A stretch of 64,000 bases of DNA. It comes from Vitreimonas flagellata. Lineage in GTDB: Bacteria > Pseudomonadota > Alphaproteobacteria > Caulobacterales > Aquidulcibacteraceae. Numbering within the stretch: the first letter of the stretch is position 1; the number at the start of each line of letters is the position of its first letter. Positions 25,022-34,032 of this stretch are shown in pieces. The notes beneath the pieces are model-generated. The model did not search any database and was not told the DNA's origin. It saw only the letters and a program-made list of their open reading frames with translations. The DNA is taken from contig NZ_SBJL01000001.1 in NCBI RefSeq assembly GCF_004634425.1, positions 1,461,001-1,525,000 of the forward strand, written 5' to 3'. The position numbers were made by a program, and so were the translations under genes.

Positions 25022-25566
25022 CCAGGAAACGTCTGGAGCCCGACCTGCTCGATGCCGCCGTCGCCGTAGATCACGCAGCTCAAGCTCTCCATGCCCTGCA
25101 CGTAGCAGAACATCGGGTCATTCGCCGTGCGCATCGCTTCGTAGCTTTCGCGCGTGTAGCCATCGTTCAGATAGAATGGAAACTCGCCATTCTCCGGGCC
25201 CGTCGCGTTCACCGGCCATTCCGGCAGCGCCGACGTACTCTGCATCGTAGAGCTGTTCGTCGTCCATTCGCCAAGCGCCGCGTTCATCGCGGCCGGATCG
25301 TGCGCGGGCGCGAGCGTCATGATGTCGGACGATATCCGCGCATCCGCCCAAATCGGCTCGCCGCTTTGGTTGCGGATCACAAACGTCGCGACAGCGCGCG
25401 CGCAATCTGGCCCGACCGTATTGGCTTCGACGGACAAACTCTCTTCGCCCACAGTCCAAACGCCGACGCCACGCGCGTCGCAGCCCTCGGACATGACCTC
25501 CGCCTCTTGCGCTGGCGTACAAGCGGCCAGCAACGTCAGCGCGCCAGCGATCAACATCATCCGCAT
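25018..25566 (-). CDS. lipoprotein of unknown function
   Basis: The 182-residue protein has lipobox LAAC (MRMMLIAGALTLLAAC) and a soluble domain with four further Cys (EGCDARG, PDCARA, FCYVQG, LSCVIYGDGG) that could form two disulfides. I recognise no domain. It lies between kdsB (convergent, 4-base overlap) and an alpha/beta hydrolase gene 26 nt upstream on the same strand, with which it may share a transcript. Confidence 0.72.
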   Translation of the reverse strand: MRMMLIAGALTLLAACTPAQEAEVMSEGCDARGVGVWTVGEESLSVEANTVGPDCARAVATFVIRNQSGEPIWADARISSDIMTLAPAHDPAAMNAALGEWTTNSSTMQSTSALPEWPVNATGPENGEFPFYLNDGYTRESYEAMRTANDPMFCYVQGMESLSCVIYGDGGIEQVGLQTFPG

Positions 25567-25591
25567 CTGCGTCTTCCTCCCCGCCGGGAGC

Positions 25592-26464
25592 TTAGCGCGC
25601 CAATCCCTCGCGCATCAATGCGCCAACTTCTTGCAGCGCCTTGATCGCGGTTTTGGAGGATGCCGTCAGATTGAGCCCACCATGCGTCAGCGCCGCGTAT
25701 TTGCGCTCGGTCACGCGCACGCCCGCCTCGCGCAATTTACCGACAAACGCCTTCGCGTCCGCGCGCACCGGATCAAGCGGCCCACCACCTGCAACGATCG
25801 TCGCCGGTGACGCCGAGAGATCGACATCTAGCAAGGATGGCAACGCTTCCGCGCCCAAGAAGCGCGCGATATAGAACGCGGCGGCGCGGCCGAGGAAACG
25901 GAAATTCCGCAACTCTTCTTCCGCCCATAGAGAATCCTGCACGTGGATCAACGGATAGAGCAGTACTTGCAGTGGCACGGCGCCCGGTGTGATCCGATTA
26001 ATCTCCAACGCCATCGTGGCGGCGAGATACGCGCCAGCACTATCGCCGGCGAGCGCGAGCTTATCGGGCGCTGCGCCAAAGCTCTGCGCATTCTGAAACG
26101 CCCACGCGCACGCCGCGCGCGCATCTTCGATCTGCCCAGGAAAACGTGTCTCTGGCGCGAGCCGATAATCAACAGACAGCACACGCCCCGCGGATTCCTT
26201 GGCGAGATGCGAGCAAATGGAATCGTGCGTATCGATATCGCAAGTGACGAAGCCGCCGCCGTGGAAGAAGAGCGTCATGGGTGCAGGCGTCGCGTCGACC
26301 GCCTCGTAATAGCGCGCGCGCAGCTGACCAGCCGGTCCGGGAATGTGCAGGTCTTCGACCTTCGCCAAGCCGCTCGCCCGCGCCTTCGGCGTCACCAGAA
26401 GCGCACGCAAAGCGCGCCGGTTCTGCTCCAGGACCGCGAGTTCAGCTTTTTCAATGAAACTCAT
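25592..26464 (-). CDS. alpha/beta hydrolase fold-3 esterase (hormone-sensitive-lipase family)
   Basis: The 290-residue protein has the HSL-family oxyanion motif HGGGF (residues 68-72) and a complete triad: Ser142 in GDSAGAYLA, Asp231 in GPLDPVRADA, His261 in THGGLNL. It should hydrolyse short-chain esters in the cytoplasm; no signal peptide is present. The physiological substrate is not readable. It starts 52 nt from the divergent prephenate dehydratase gene. Confidence 0.92.
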   Translation of the reverse strand: MSFIEKAELAVLEQNRRALRALLVTPKARASGLAKVEDLHIPGPAGQLRARYYEAVDATPAPMTLFFHGGGFVTCDIDTHDSICSHLAKESAGRVLSVDYRLAPETRFPGQIEDARAACAWAFQNAQSFGAAPDKLALAGDSAGAYLAATMALEINRITPGAVPLQVLLYPLIHVQDSLWAEEELRNFRFLGRAAAFYIARFLGAEALPSLLDVDLSASPATIVAGGGPLDPVRADAKAFVGKLREAGVRVTERKYAALTHGGLNLTASSKTAIKALQEVGALMREGLAR

Positions 26465-26516
26465 GAGGCGACGCCCCTACCCGAACCCTGGCGCTTACGC
26501 TAACGCTCGCCGCGTC

Positions 26517-27368
26517 ATGTCAAAGCTAGTTGTCCACGACCGCATTTCATTTCAAGGCGAACCTGGCGCGAATTCCCATATCGCGGCCAACGAAGCCTTT
26601 CCCGAACTCGAAGCTCTGCCGTGCCCGAGCTTTGAAGACGCGTTCGCGGCGGTGAGCGAAGGTGCGGCGCGCTATGCGATGATCCCGGTGGAAAACTCTG
26701 TCGCGGGCCGCGTCGCTGACGTGCACCACCTCATTCCCGAATCGGGACTGTTCATTATCGGCGAACATTTCGTCCCGATCCGGCATCAATTGATGGGGCT
26801 TGAAGGCGCGACGCTTGAAGGCCTCACGCATGTGCGCTCGCATCCTCAAGCGCTTGGCCAATGCCGCAAGCAATTGCGTGCGATGGGCGTTGAGGCGGTC
26901 AAGACGGCGGACACCGCAGGCGCGGCGCGCGAGATCAAAGAACTCGGCGATCCAAAAATCGGCGCGCTCGCCTCTTCGTTGGCGGCGGATATCTACGGCC
27001 TAAAGATTCTCAAGGCCGACATGGCCGACGCGGCGCACAACACGACGCGCTTTCTCGTGTTCGCACGCGAACCGCAAGACGCCGCACAAGACAGCGGGCC
27101 GTGCATGACAAGCTTCGTCTTCCGCGTGCGCAACGTGCCGGCCGCCCTTTACAAAGCACTCGGCGGTTTCGCGACCAATGGCGTTCAGATGACCAAGCTC
27201 GAAAGCTACATCGAAGGCGGCGCGTTCTCGGCGGCAATGTTCTTCGCCGAAGTGGAAGGCCACCCCGAAGACCGCAACGTGCGGCTGGCCCTGGAAGAAG
27301 CCAGCTTCTTCTCGTCCATGCTCAAAGTGTTGGGCGTTTACCCTGCAGCGCCGTTCCGGCGGCAGTAA
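26517..27368 (+). CDS. pheA: prephenate dehydratase
   Basis: The 283-residue monofunctional enzyme converts prephenate to phenylpyruvate for phenylalanine synthesis. The catalytic domain shows ISFQGEPGANSHIAA, PVENSVAGRVADVHHLI, HVRSHPQALGQC and the conserved NTTRFLVF. A C-terminal ACT domain (CMTSFVFRVRNVPAALYKALGGFATNGVQMTKLESY) should bind phenylalanine for feedback control. The chorismate mutase partner is encoded separately at 51.5 kb. The -35 element of the downstream sigF promoter overlaps its stop codon. Confidence 0.96.
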   Translation: MSKLVVHDRISFQGEPGANSHIAANEAFPELEALPCPSFEDAFAAVSEGAARYAMIPVENSVAGRVADVHHLIPESGLFIIGEHFVPIRHQLMGLEGATLEGLTHVRSHPQALGQCRKQLRAMGVEAVKTADTAGAAREIKELGDPKIGALASSLAADIYGLKILKADMADAAHNTTRFLVFAREPQDAAQDSGPCMTSFVFRVRNVPAALYKALGGFATNGVQMTKLESYIEGGAFSAAMFFAEVEGHPEDRNVRLALEEASFFSSMLKVLGVYPAAPFRRQ

Positions 27369-27390
27369 CCGGGGCGCTCCCCCAATCGTA
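27365..27390 (+). promoter_or_regulatory. SigF-type promoter upstream of sigF (autoregulation)
   Basis: GTAACC (27365-27370), a 16-nt spacer and CGTA (27387-27390) match the GTAACC-N16-CGAA form reported for Caulobacter SigF. The predicted start of transcription is about 10 nt before the sigF ATG. A second copy precedes doxX. Confidence 0.7.
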
Positions 27391-27406
27391 GAAAGCTCTG
27401 GAGGGA

Positions 27407-27949
27407 ATGGCGGACGAAGCCGAACTCAGAGCCTTGTTGCTCAAGGGCCTCGCCGGCGACGAGGCGGCCCACCGCGCATTCCTGACGGAAGCGGCGGCGC
27501 TGTTGCGCGCCTTCTTCCGCAATCGTTTGCGAAGCCGGCCTGAGGACGCCGAGGATCTGGTGCAAGAGACATTGGTGGCGCTGCACACCCGCCGCGACAG
27601 CTACGACCCGAGCTACCCGCTGACAGCCTGGATGTACGCGATCGCGCGCTATCGCCTGATCGATTTCCTCCGCCGCGCCGGCCGCCGCAATCATGCTTCG
27701 CTCGACGGCGTCGATGTCGGCGACGTCGATCCCGTTTATGAGGCGACGGACGCTAAGCACGACATCGGCGTGCTGCTCGGTCAATTGCCGGAGAAGCAGC
27801 GCAAGGCGATCCAGCTTGTGAAGCTCGAAGAGAAAAGCGTCCGCGACGCCGCGACCGAAACGGGCCTCACCGAATCCGACATCAAAATCTCCATCCATCG
27901 CGGCTTGAAGACGCTCATGCGTCTGATGGCCGGGGAAGGCGCGTCATGA
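27407..27949 (+). CDS. sigF: ECF sigma factor of the SigF/ECF16 type
   Basis: The 180-residue protein has region 2 (RPEDAEDLVQETLVALHTRRDSYDPSYPLTAWMYAIARYRLIDFLRR) and region 4 (LPEKQRKAIQLVKLEEKSVRDAATETGLTESDIKISIHRGLKTL). The ESDIKISIHRGLK form of the recognition helix and the adjacent nrsF mark it as the SigF branch, which in Caulobacter answers to dichromate and cadmium. GGAGGG lies just before the ATG. Its stop overlaps nrsF by ATGA. Confidence 0.94.
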   Translation: MADEAELRALLLKGLAGDEAAHRAFLTEAAALLRAFFRNRLRSRPEDAEDLVQETLVALHTRRDSYDPSYPLTAWMYAIARYRLIDFLRRAGRRNHASLDGVDVGDVDPVYEATDAKHDIGVLLGQLPEKQRKAIQLVKLEEKSVRDAATETGLTESDIKISIHRGLKTLMRLMAGEGAS

Positions 27950-28584
27950 AGACCGATCAACTCATCGACATGCTCTCGCGCGGCGTCGAACCCGCCGACA
28001 AGCCGCGCTGGAAGCGCAAACTGGCGATCACGTTGCTGGTTGGCTTGGTGGTTGGCGTGCTGCTTGTGGCGATTGGCTTGGGCGTGCGGCCCGACATTGG
28101 CGCAGCGCGCATGCCGGTGATGTGGAAGACGTTGTTCTCCGCTGCGGCGGCGGTCGTGATCTTGCCGCTGGCGTTGCAATTGATGCGGCCTGGCCGCCCA
28201 CTCGGCTGGCGCATGGGCGCGGTGGCGATCTTCTTCGCGCTGTGCGCCTTGGCGACGATCATCGCGCTTATGGGCGAAATGCCGGAGCGACGCTGGGAAG
28301 CGTGGATGGGCGGCGCGGCCTTCCCGTGGTGCGTGGTGCTGATCCCCGTGATCGCAGCGCCGACGGCCATCCTGCTCGTTTGGTTGATGCGCGCCTTCGC
28401 GCCGACACGGCTCACAATGGCGGGCGCTGCGATAGGCGCGCTCTCCGGCGGCATCGGCGCAATGGCCTACGCGATGTATTGCCCAACGGATTCGGTAGCG
28501 TTCGTGACGACCTGGTATTCACTGGCGATCGCCGTGTGTGCAGCACTGGGCGCGCTGATCGTCTCCAAGTTTTTGCGCTGGTAA
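27946..28584 (+). CDS. nrsF: NrsF-family membrane anti-sigma factor (DUF1109)
   Basis: The 212-residue protein has six hydrophobic helices and a short cytoplasmic N-terminus (KTDQLIDMLSRGVEP) typical of DUF1109. Cys129 (FPWCVV) and Cys179 (MYCPTDS) stand 50 residues apart, as do the two Cys of Caulobacter NrsF that are needed to release SigF under metal stress. It should hold SigF at the inner membrane until stress. The gene is coupled to sigF by a 4-nt overlap. Confidence 0.94.
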   Translation: MKTDQLIDMLSRGVEPADKPRWKRKLAITLLVGLVVGVLLVAIGLGVRPDIGAARMPVMWKTLFSAAAAVVILPLALQLMRPGRPLGWRMGAVAIFFALCALATIIALMGEMPERRWEAWMGGAAFPWCVVLIPVIAAPTAILLVWLMRAFAPTRLTMAGAAIGALSGGIGAMAYAMYCPTDSVAFVTTWYSLAIAVCAALGALIVSKFLRW

Positions 28585-28594
28585 CCAACTTTCT

Positions 28595-28682
28595 GACCGC
28601 CGGCTTCCAGCGGCTGTAACCACGCACGAGCTTCAAACGACCTTCCCTCCATAGACCACATGCCGGCTGGAAGCCGGCGGTC
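28595..28682. repeat. 17-bp inverted repeat (REP-like arms) flanking a SigF promoter
   Basis: GACCGCCGGCTTCCAGC (28595-28611) is the exact reverse complement of GCTGGAAGCCGGCGGTC (28666-28682), with a 54-nt spacer. The right arm also folds on itself (CCGGCT-GGA-AGCCGG), as REP units do. The SigF promoter of doxX lies inside the spacer. Confidence 0.8.
28616..28641 (+). promoter_or_regulatory. SigF-type promoter upstream of doxX
   Basis: GTAACC (28616-28621), a 16-nt spacer and CGAC (28638-28641) repeat the pattern found upstream of sigF. It lies 54 nt before the doxX ATG and makes doxX and the YHS gene likely SigF targets. Confidence 0.65.
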
Positions 28683-28694
28683 CGAGGGATTGTC

Positions 28695-29216
28695 ATGCTC
28701 AGCCACATCAAGCGCTATGCGCCGATCGGCATTTCGTTGTTCGCAGCCGTCGTGTTTCTCGACAGCCTGCGCTTCAAATTCACCGATCACCCCAACACGC
28801 AAGAAATCTTCGGCCGGCTTGACGGCTGGGCCGGTACGCTCGGCGCACCGGGCCTCTTCGGTCATACCGGCCTCTTTAGCCAATACGTCATCGGCTCGGC
28901 CGAATTGTTGGCGTCGACACTGCTGCTCGTCGGCCTGCTGCCACGCTTCGTCCGCCTCAACGCGCTCGGCGCTCTGATCGGCTTCGCCGTGATGAGCGGC
29001 GCAGTCAGCTTCCACCTTTTCACGCCGCTCGGCATCGACCCGAACAATGACGGCGGCGGCTTGTTCGCCGCGGCTCTCACCATCTGGTTCAGCGCGATCG
29101 CGCTGCTCATGATCCGTCGCGCCGAACTCATCGGCCTCGTGCGCGATCTCGCCCGCGCTTTCGTTCCAACACCCACACCTGCCGCCGCGCCACGCCGCGC
29201 GCCAGCTCACGCTTGA
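28695..29216 (+). CDS. DoxX-family membrane protein
   Basis: The 173-residue protein has four membrane helices (about 10-30, 67-87, 95-115, 125-145) with the DoxX layout, including LRFKFTDHPNTQEIFGRLDGW in the first loop and a Pro/Ala-rich basic C-terminal tail. DoxX proteins have been linked to oxidative or thiol stress. Its position behind a SigF-type promoter fits a role in a metal/oxidative stress response. The YHS gene follows 11 nt later. Confidence 0.85.
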   Translation: MLSHIKRYAPIGISLFAAVVFLDSLRFKFTDHPNTQEIFGRLDGWAGTLGAPGLFGHTGLFSQYVIGSAELLASTLLLVGLLPRFVRLNALGALIGFAVMSGAVSFHLFTPLGIDPNNDGGGLFAAALTIWFSAIALLMIRRAELIGLVRDLARAFVPTPTPAAAPRRAPAHA

Positions 29217-29227
29217 GAGTACACGCC

Positions 29228-29677
29228 ATGCGCAAACTCCTCCTCGCCATCGCGATCGCGACCGCCTCCATCACCACGCCAGCGTTCGCCGACCAAGCGC
29301 CAGTGCACACAGCGCTCCTCTCCCGTCTCGCCGTCGGCGGCTATGATCCGGTAGCGTATTTCACAGATGGACGCGCTGTGCGCGGCTCAACCGAACATCG
29401 CCTCACGCACCAAGGCTACGAATACCGTTTCGCCTCGGCCGAGCATCTCGCAGTCTTCCGGGCCAACCCTTCGCGCTATCTGCCCCAATATGGCGGCTAT
29501 TGCGCCTGGGCGGTCGCCAACGGCTACACGGCGGCCGGCAATCCGAACAATTGGCGCATCGTCGATGGCCGGCTCTACCTCAACTACAACGATGAAATCC
29601 AAAGCCGCTGGGAACGCGACATCCCCGGCTTCATCCGCAGCGCCAATTCCAACTGGCCAAGCGTGCTCAGTCGCTAG
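29228..29677 (+). CDS. secreted YHS-domain protein
   Basis: The 149-residue protein has a signal peptide (KLLLAIAIATASITTPAFA) and a YHS domain: VGGYDPVAYFTDGRAVRGS, YRFASAEHLAVFRANPSRYLPQYGGYCAWAVANG. YHS domains are small modules often tied to metal handling; the Cys in GGYCAWA is the only one. It is the second gene after the SigF-type promoter. Its end overlaps the convergent hydrolase gene by 11 bases. Confidence 0.9.
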   Translation: MRKLLLAIAIATASITTPAFADQAPVHTALLSRLAVGGYDPVAYFTDGRAVRGSTEHRLTHQGYEYRFASAEHLAVFRANPSRYLPQYGGYCAWAVANGYTAAGNPNNWRIVDGRLYLNYNDEIQSRWERDIPGFIRSANSNWPSVLSR

Positions 29678-31067
29678 CGACGGCCTCCGCTGCACTCGCA
29701 AGCGCTGAGCCCACGGCCGGCGCAGCGGGTGGGCGGCCATCGTTTGCAGCGGCGACAGCCGCAACGCCGCGTGCAGGATCGGCGAGCACTTCTGCATACC
29801 AGATCGTGTTCGAGCCATTGTGCCAGAGCGTATCGCCGCGCTTGATCCAGCCCATCGCATAATCACCACCAAACGGTGGCGTGTGCAGGATCGACCAACT
29901 TTCAGCGGTCAAAAAATCGCTGCGATCACGATGCGCGGCCAGATATTTGAGCATGTCGGCGAAGCCCACATGGACGCGGCCCGCGGGCCCGAGCACTGCG
30001 GGGTTGTCCGTCAGGTCGGCGCCCGGCGGATGCGCGCGAACGCCGAGCAAACCTGCGGAATGGCCCACCGGTTGATCATGCGCGCCTTCCCGCCCCGGCG
30101 CGCCAAAGCCGGCGCTGTCCATACCGAGTGGCGTGAATACATGCGTGCGGATGAGGTTCTCCCACGATGCGCCAAGCTTCGCCTCCAGCATGGCGCCGGC
30201 GATCACATAGCCATTGTTGGAATATTCGAAGCTCTGCTCTTTTGGGCCCACCGGCTCTTGCCGCAACGCTTGCCGCGCAAACGCTACGCGTTCCTCACGC
30301 GGATCGTCATTGTGGCGGCGATAGCGGATGAAATCGGTGATCGGCAGATTTCCTTGCAAGCCCGCGCGATGGCTGAGCAGATGCCGGAAATTCGCGTCGC
30401 GATATTCCGCGCGCATGTCGCCGATGGCGCCGCCCAGGATAGCACCAACGCTATCGTCCCAGCGCACCAATCCGGCCTCGATACAGCGCGCCACGAGCGT
30501 GGCCGTCATCGATTTGGTGATCGAACCCACGTGCCAGACATCCGCCGCGGTCACAGCCTCCGGCCGTCTGTGCTCGCGCGCCCCCAGCGCCAGCGAGATC
30601 GCACGTCCATCGCGATGCGCCGCCGCAGCGCCAAGCGCGATCGCGCCGGATTGCTGTCGCAGCTGCGCCAGCAGCTCCGGCGTTAGAGCTGGCGGCGCCT
30701 CGGCCGCCGCGGGTTCGCCGCGGACGAAAGTCAGCGGCAGCGCCGCCCCTTGTGTGAATGCGCCAACGATCGCGCCGTCCTGCAACCGGCCGTCATAGGC
30801 GCCGCGGATGGACGGAAAGCGCATGCGGATGCGATCGCCCTCGATACGCAGGTCATCCGCCGGAATTTCATCGCCGCCCTGATCGAGGCTGTAGAGCGAG
30901 GCGGCGCGGTCGCGCACCACAAGCCGAAGACGCAGACGCTGGGGGCCAGCTTGAAGCGCGCCGCGCCACTCGCCGTCGAAGTCCGCCGCCGTTTCCTGGG
31001 CGCAGGCCGGCGCGGCAAACAGGCCTGACGCTAGGGCGCCGGCAAAAAACGGTCTGCGCGTCATCAT
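29667..31067 (-). CDS. penicillin-binding-protein-like serine hydrolase (beta-lactamase class C fold)
   Basis: The 466-residue protein has a twin-arginine signal ([14 protein letters not shown]), an N-terminal beta-rich domain (about 25-120), then the serine beta-lactamase-like domain with SITK (Ser182, Lys185), YSN (Tyr282, Asn284) and a C-terminal HNGS in place of KTG. Such proteins act as periplasmic peptidases or esterases; true beta-lactamase activity is not implied. GAGAGG lies 7 nt before the ATG at 31067. It is convergent with the YHS gene. Confidence 0.88.
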   Translation of the reverse strand: MMTRRPFFAGALASGLFAAPACAQETAADFDGEWRGALQAGPQRLRLRLVVRDRAASLYSLDQGGDEIPADDLRIEGDRIRMRFPSIRGAYDGRLQDGAIVGAFTQGAALPLTFVRGEPAAAEAPPALTPELLAQLRQQSGAIALGAAAAHRDGRAISLALGAREHRRPEAVTAADVWHVGSITKSMTATLVARCIEAGLVRWDDSVGAILGGAIGDMRAEYRDANFRHLLSHRAGLQGNLPITDFIRYRRHNDDPREERVAFARQALRQEPVGPKEQSFEYSNNGYVIAGAMLEAKLGASWENLIRTHVFTPLGMDSAGFGAPGREGAHDQPVGHSAGLLGVRAHPPGADLTDNPAVLGPAGRVHVGFADMLKYLAAHRDRSDFLTAESWSILHTPPFGGDYAMGWIKRGDTLWHNGSNTIWYAEVLADPARGVAAVAAANDGRPPAAPAVGSALASAAEAVASD

Positions 31068-31208
31068 GTGGTTTCCTCTCCGACTTGCCCGGCCGACGCG
31101 GCCTTCTGTCAACACAGTCGCATTGACGAGCGTTTTCTTACGCCGCTAGTGTCCGGCCGCGATTGTGCGCTCGCGAAGGCGCTGGCGATTGTCTCAAGGA
31201 TTTCAAGC

Positions 31209-31973
31209 ATGAAGGTGCTCGTCCCGGTCAAGCGGGTGCTCGACTATAATCTCAAAGTTCGCGTCAAGCCGGACGGCTCGGGCGTGGACCTCTCCAATCT
31301 CAAGATGTCGATCAACCCATTCTGCGAAATCGCGGTCGAAGAGGCCGTGCGCATGAAGGAAGGTGGCGGCGGGCACGCAGCGGGCGCTGCGACCGAAGTC
31401 ATCGCCGTCTCGATCGGCCCCGACCAGGCCCAGGAAACCATCCGCAACGCGCTGGCCATCGGCGCCGACCGCGGCATCCTCGTGAAGGCCGACGGCGAGA
31501 TTGAGCCGCTGGCCGTCGCCAAGATTTTGAAGGGCGTGATCGACGCCGAAAAGCCGGACCTCGTCATCCTCGGCAAGCAAGCCATCGACGACGACGCCAA
31601 CCAGACCGGCCAAATGCTGGCCGCCCTGCTCGGCTGGCCGCAAGCGACGTTCGCCTCGAAGATCGTGCTGCAAGGCGGCAAGGCCACCGTGACGCGCGAA
31701 GTCGACGGCGGCCTGCAAACCATCGACGTCGAACTGCCGGCGATCATCACCACCGACCTGCGCTTGAATGAACCGCGCTACGCGTCGCTGCCGAACATCA
31801 TGAAGGCTAAGAAGAAGCCGATCGACGTGAAGGCGCCGGCCGACTTTGGCGTCGATACGACGCCGCGTCTGAAAGTTGTGAAGACGGCCGAGCCGGGCAA
31901 GCGCGCCGGCGGCATCAAAGTGAAAACGGCTGGCGAACTCGTCGGCAAACTCAAAGAAGCGGGAGTGATCTAA
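31209..31973 (+). CDS. etfB: electron transfer flavoprotein beta subunit
   Basis: The 254-residue protein follows EtfB throughout: [60 protein letters not shown] and [29 protein letters not shown]. With EtfA it accepts electrons from acyl-CoA dehydrogenases and passes them to ETF-ubiquinone oxidoreductase. AAGGA precedes the ATG. etfA follows after one base, and hydroxybutyryl-CoA dehydrogenase lies downstream, consistent with fatty-acid oxidation. Confidence 0.96.
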   Translation: MKVLVPVKRVLDYNLKVRVKPDGSGVDLSNLKMSINPFCEIAVEEAVRMKEGGGGHAAGAATEVIAVSIGPDQAQETIRNALAIGADRGILVKADGEIEPLAVAKILKGVIDAEKPDLVILGKQAIDDDANQTGQMLAALLGWPQATFASKIVLQGGKATVTREVDGGLQTIDVELPAIITTDLRLNEPRYASLPNIMKAKKKPIDVKAPADFGVDTTPRLKVVKTAEPGKRAGGIKVKTAGELVGKLKEAGVI

Positions 31974-31974
31974 C

Positions 31975-32919
31975 ATGGCCGTTCTTGTTGTTGCTGAGCA
32001 CGACAATGCGTCCGTGAAGGACGCGACCAATAAAGTCGTCAGCGCCGCGAAAGCGATGGGCGGCGATGTGGATGTTCTCGTTGCCGGCTCGAATGCAGGC
32101 GGCGCGGCCGCTGCTGCAGCGAAAATCGAAGGCGTGCGCAAGGTTCTGCACGCCGATGGCGCCACGCTCGCCAAGCAAATGGCTGAAGCGCTCGAAGCGC
32201 TTATCGTGCCGCTGATGGCGAATTACGACGCCGTGCTGTTCCCCGCCTCGACGACGGGTAAGAACGCGGCGCCCCGCGTCGCCGCGAAGCTCGACGTGAT
32301 GCAAGTCTCAGGCGTCATCGGCGTTGAAGGCGCCGACACGTTCGTGCGCCCGATCTATGCCGGCAACGCCATCGTCACCGTGAAGGACGAGCAGCCGAAG
32401 AAGGTGCTCACCGTGCAGCCGACCGCGTTCAAAGCGGCGGGCGAAGGCGGCAGCGCGGCGGTGGAAACCGTTGCGGCGCCGGGCGGCCCGTTCAAGGCGG
32501 CGTTCGTCTCGGAAGAGATGGCGAAGTCGGATCGTCCGGAGCTCGCGTCGGCGAAGCGCGTCGTCTCGGGCGGCCGTGCGCTGGGTTCGAGCGAAGAATT
32601 CAACCGCGTGCTTGAGCCGTTGGCCGACAAGCTCGGCGCTGCTGTCGGCGCCTCGCGCGCCGCGGTCGACGCCGGCTACGCGCCGAACGATTACCAAGTC
32701 GGTCAAACTGGCAAAGTGGTCGCGCCCGAATTGTACGTGGCCGTCGGCATCTCCGGCGCCATCCAACACCTCGCCGGCATGAAGGACTCGAAGGTCATCG
32801 TCGCGATCAACAAGGACGAAGAAGCCCCGATCTTCCAGATCGCGGATTACGGCTTGGTCGCTGACTACAAGGCCGCTGTGCCTGAGTTGATGGACGAGCT
32901 GACCAAAGCGGGCGTCTAG
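31975..32919 (+). CDS. etfA: electron transfer flavoprotein alpha subunit
   Basis: The 314-residue protein has an N-terminal domain ([24 protein letters not shown]) and the C-terminal FAD-binding domain with [61 protein letters not shown] and [22 protein letters not shown]. It binds the FAD cofactor of the ETF heterodimer. Spacing of one base to etfB indicates a single transcript, which ends at the hairpin at 32970. Confidence 0.97.
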   Translation: MAVLVVAEHDNASVKDATNKVVSAAKAMGGDVDVLVAGSNAGGAAAAAAKIEGVRKVLHADGATLAKQMAEALEALIVPLMANYDAVLFPASTTGKNAAPRVAAKLDVMQVSGVIGVEGADTFVRPIYAGNAIVTVKDEQPKKVLTVQPTAFKAAGEGGSAAVETVAAPGGPFKAAFVSEEMAKSDRPELASAKRVVSGGRALGSSEEFNRVLEPLADKLGAAVGASRAAVDAGYAPNDYQVGQTGKVVAPELYVAVGISGAIQHLAGMKDSKVIVAINKDEEAPIFQIADYGLVADYKAAVPELMDELTKAGV

Positions 32920-32969
32920 ATCTCGACCTTTGGCCCATCTGGAAAGCCAGAGATTCAACCGCTAGGGTG

Positions 32970-32997
32970 CGCCGTCGCGATTTGCTTCGCGGCGGCG
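32970..32997 (+). terminator. rho-independent terminator of etfBA
   Basis: CGCCGTCGCGA (32970-32980) pairs with TCGCGGCGGCG (32987-32997) with one G-T wobble and a 6-nt loop; TTT follows. It lies 51 nt after the etfA stop. Confidence 0.75.
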
Positions 32998-33098
32998 TTT
33001 CCGCTTTTGGCGGCCTGTAGAAAAGATGCTGCGCTGCAACATTGGCCGTGCTAAATGGTCGGTTTCGCGCAGAAGAAAAGCGTGATGGCCGGAGCAAG

Positions 33099-33977
33099 AT
33101 GACCGACATTCGCACCGTGGGCGTGGTAGGCGCCGGACAAATGGGCAATGGCATCGCGCACGTGTGCGCGTTGGCCGGCTATGATGTGTTGCTGAACGAC
33201 GCGGACGCCTCACGGATCGACGCCGCCGTTGAGACCATCCGCGGCAATCTCAACCGCCAGGTCCATCGCAACATCATTGCCCAGGCGGATTCAGACGCGG
33301 CGTTGAAGCGCATCAAAGGCGCCAGCAAACTGACCGATCTGGGCGCGGCTGATCTCGTGATTGAATCGATCGTCGAGCAAGACGAAGCCAAGCGCAAAAT
33401 TTTCGCTGATCTGAAAGCAGCGCTGAAGCCGACGACGATCCTTGCTTCGAACACGTCCTCGATCTCGATCACGCGCCTCGCCGCGACCACGGATCGTCCG
33501 GACAAATTCATCGGCATTCACTTCATGAACCCGGCGCCGGTGATGAAGCTCGTCGAGCTCATCCGCGGCCTCGCCACCAGCCAAGAGACGTACGACACGT
33601 CGGTGAAGTTCGTCGAAAGCCTGCACAAGACGATCGCCAATGCCGAAGACTTCCCGGCCTTCATCGTCAACCGCGTTCTGGTGCCGATGATCAACGAGGC
33701 GATCTACACGCTGTATGAAGGCGTGGGCTCGGTCGAAGCGATCGATAAGGCGATGAAGCTGGGCGCCAATCACCCGATGGGCCCGCTCGAACTGGCGGAC
33801 TTCATTGGCCTCGATACGTGTCTGTCGATCATGCAGGTGCTGTATGACGGCTTGGCGGATTCGAAGTACCGCCCCTGCCCGCTGCTCGTAAAATACGTCG
33901 AAGCTGGTTGGCTCGGCCGCAAGACGCAGCGCGGCTTCTACGACTATCGCACCGACCCACCGACACCGACACGCTAA
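33099..33977 (+). CDS. 3-hydroxybutyryl-CoA dehydrogenase
   Basis: The 292-residue NAD-dependent enzyme oxidises 3-hydroxyacyl-CoA of short chain length. It has the Rossmann motif GVVGAGQMGNGIAHV, the catalytic context ASNTSSISITRLA and GIHFMNPAPVMKLVELI with the catalytic His, and the C-terminal DAIDxxMKLGANHPMGPLELADFIGLDT-type domain. GGAG lies 4 nt before the ATG at 33099. It has its own 100-nt gap after the etfBA terminator, so it may have a separate promoter but serves the same pathway. Confidence 0.95.
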   Translation: MTDIRTVGVVGAGQMGNGIAHVCALAGYDVLLNDADASRIDAAVETIRGNLNRQVHRNIIAQADSDAALKRIKGASKLTDLGAADLVIESIVEQDEAKRKIFADLKAALKPTTILASNTSSISITRLAATTDRPDKFIGIHFMNPAPVMKLVELIRGLATSQETYDTSVKFVESLHKTIANAEDFPAFIVNRVLVPMINEAIYTLYEGVGSVEAIDKAMKLGANHPMGPLELADFIGLDTCLSIMQVLYDGLADSKYRPCPLLVKYVEAGWLGRKTQRGFYDYRTDPPTPTR

Positions 33978-34032
33978 CCAACCGGGCATCGCTCTTGCAT
34001 TCACCGTCCCGACTTAAGGGACGCGTGGACGC

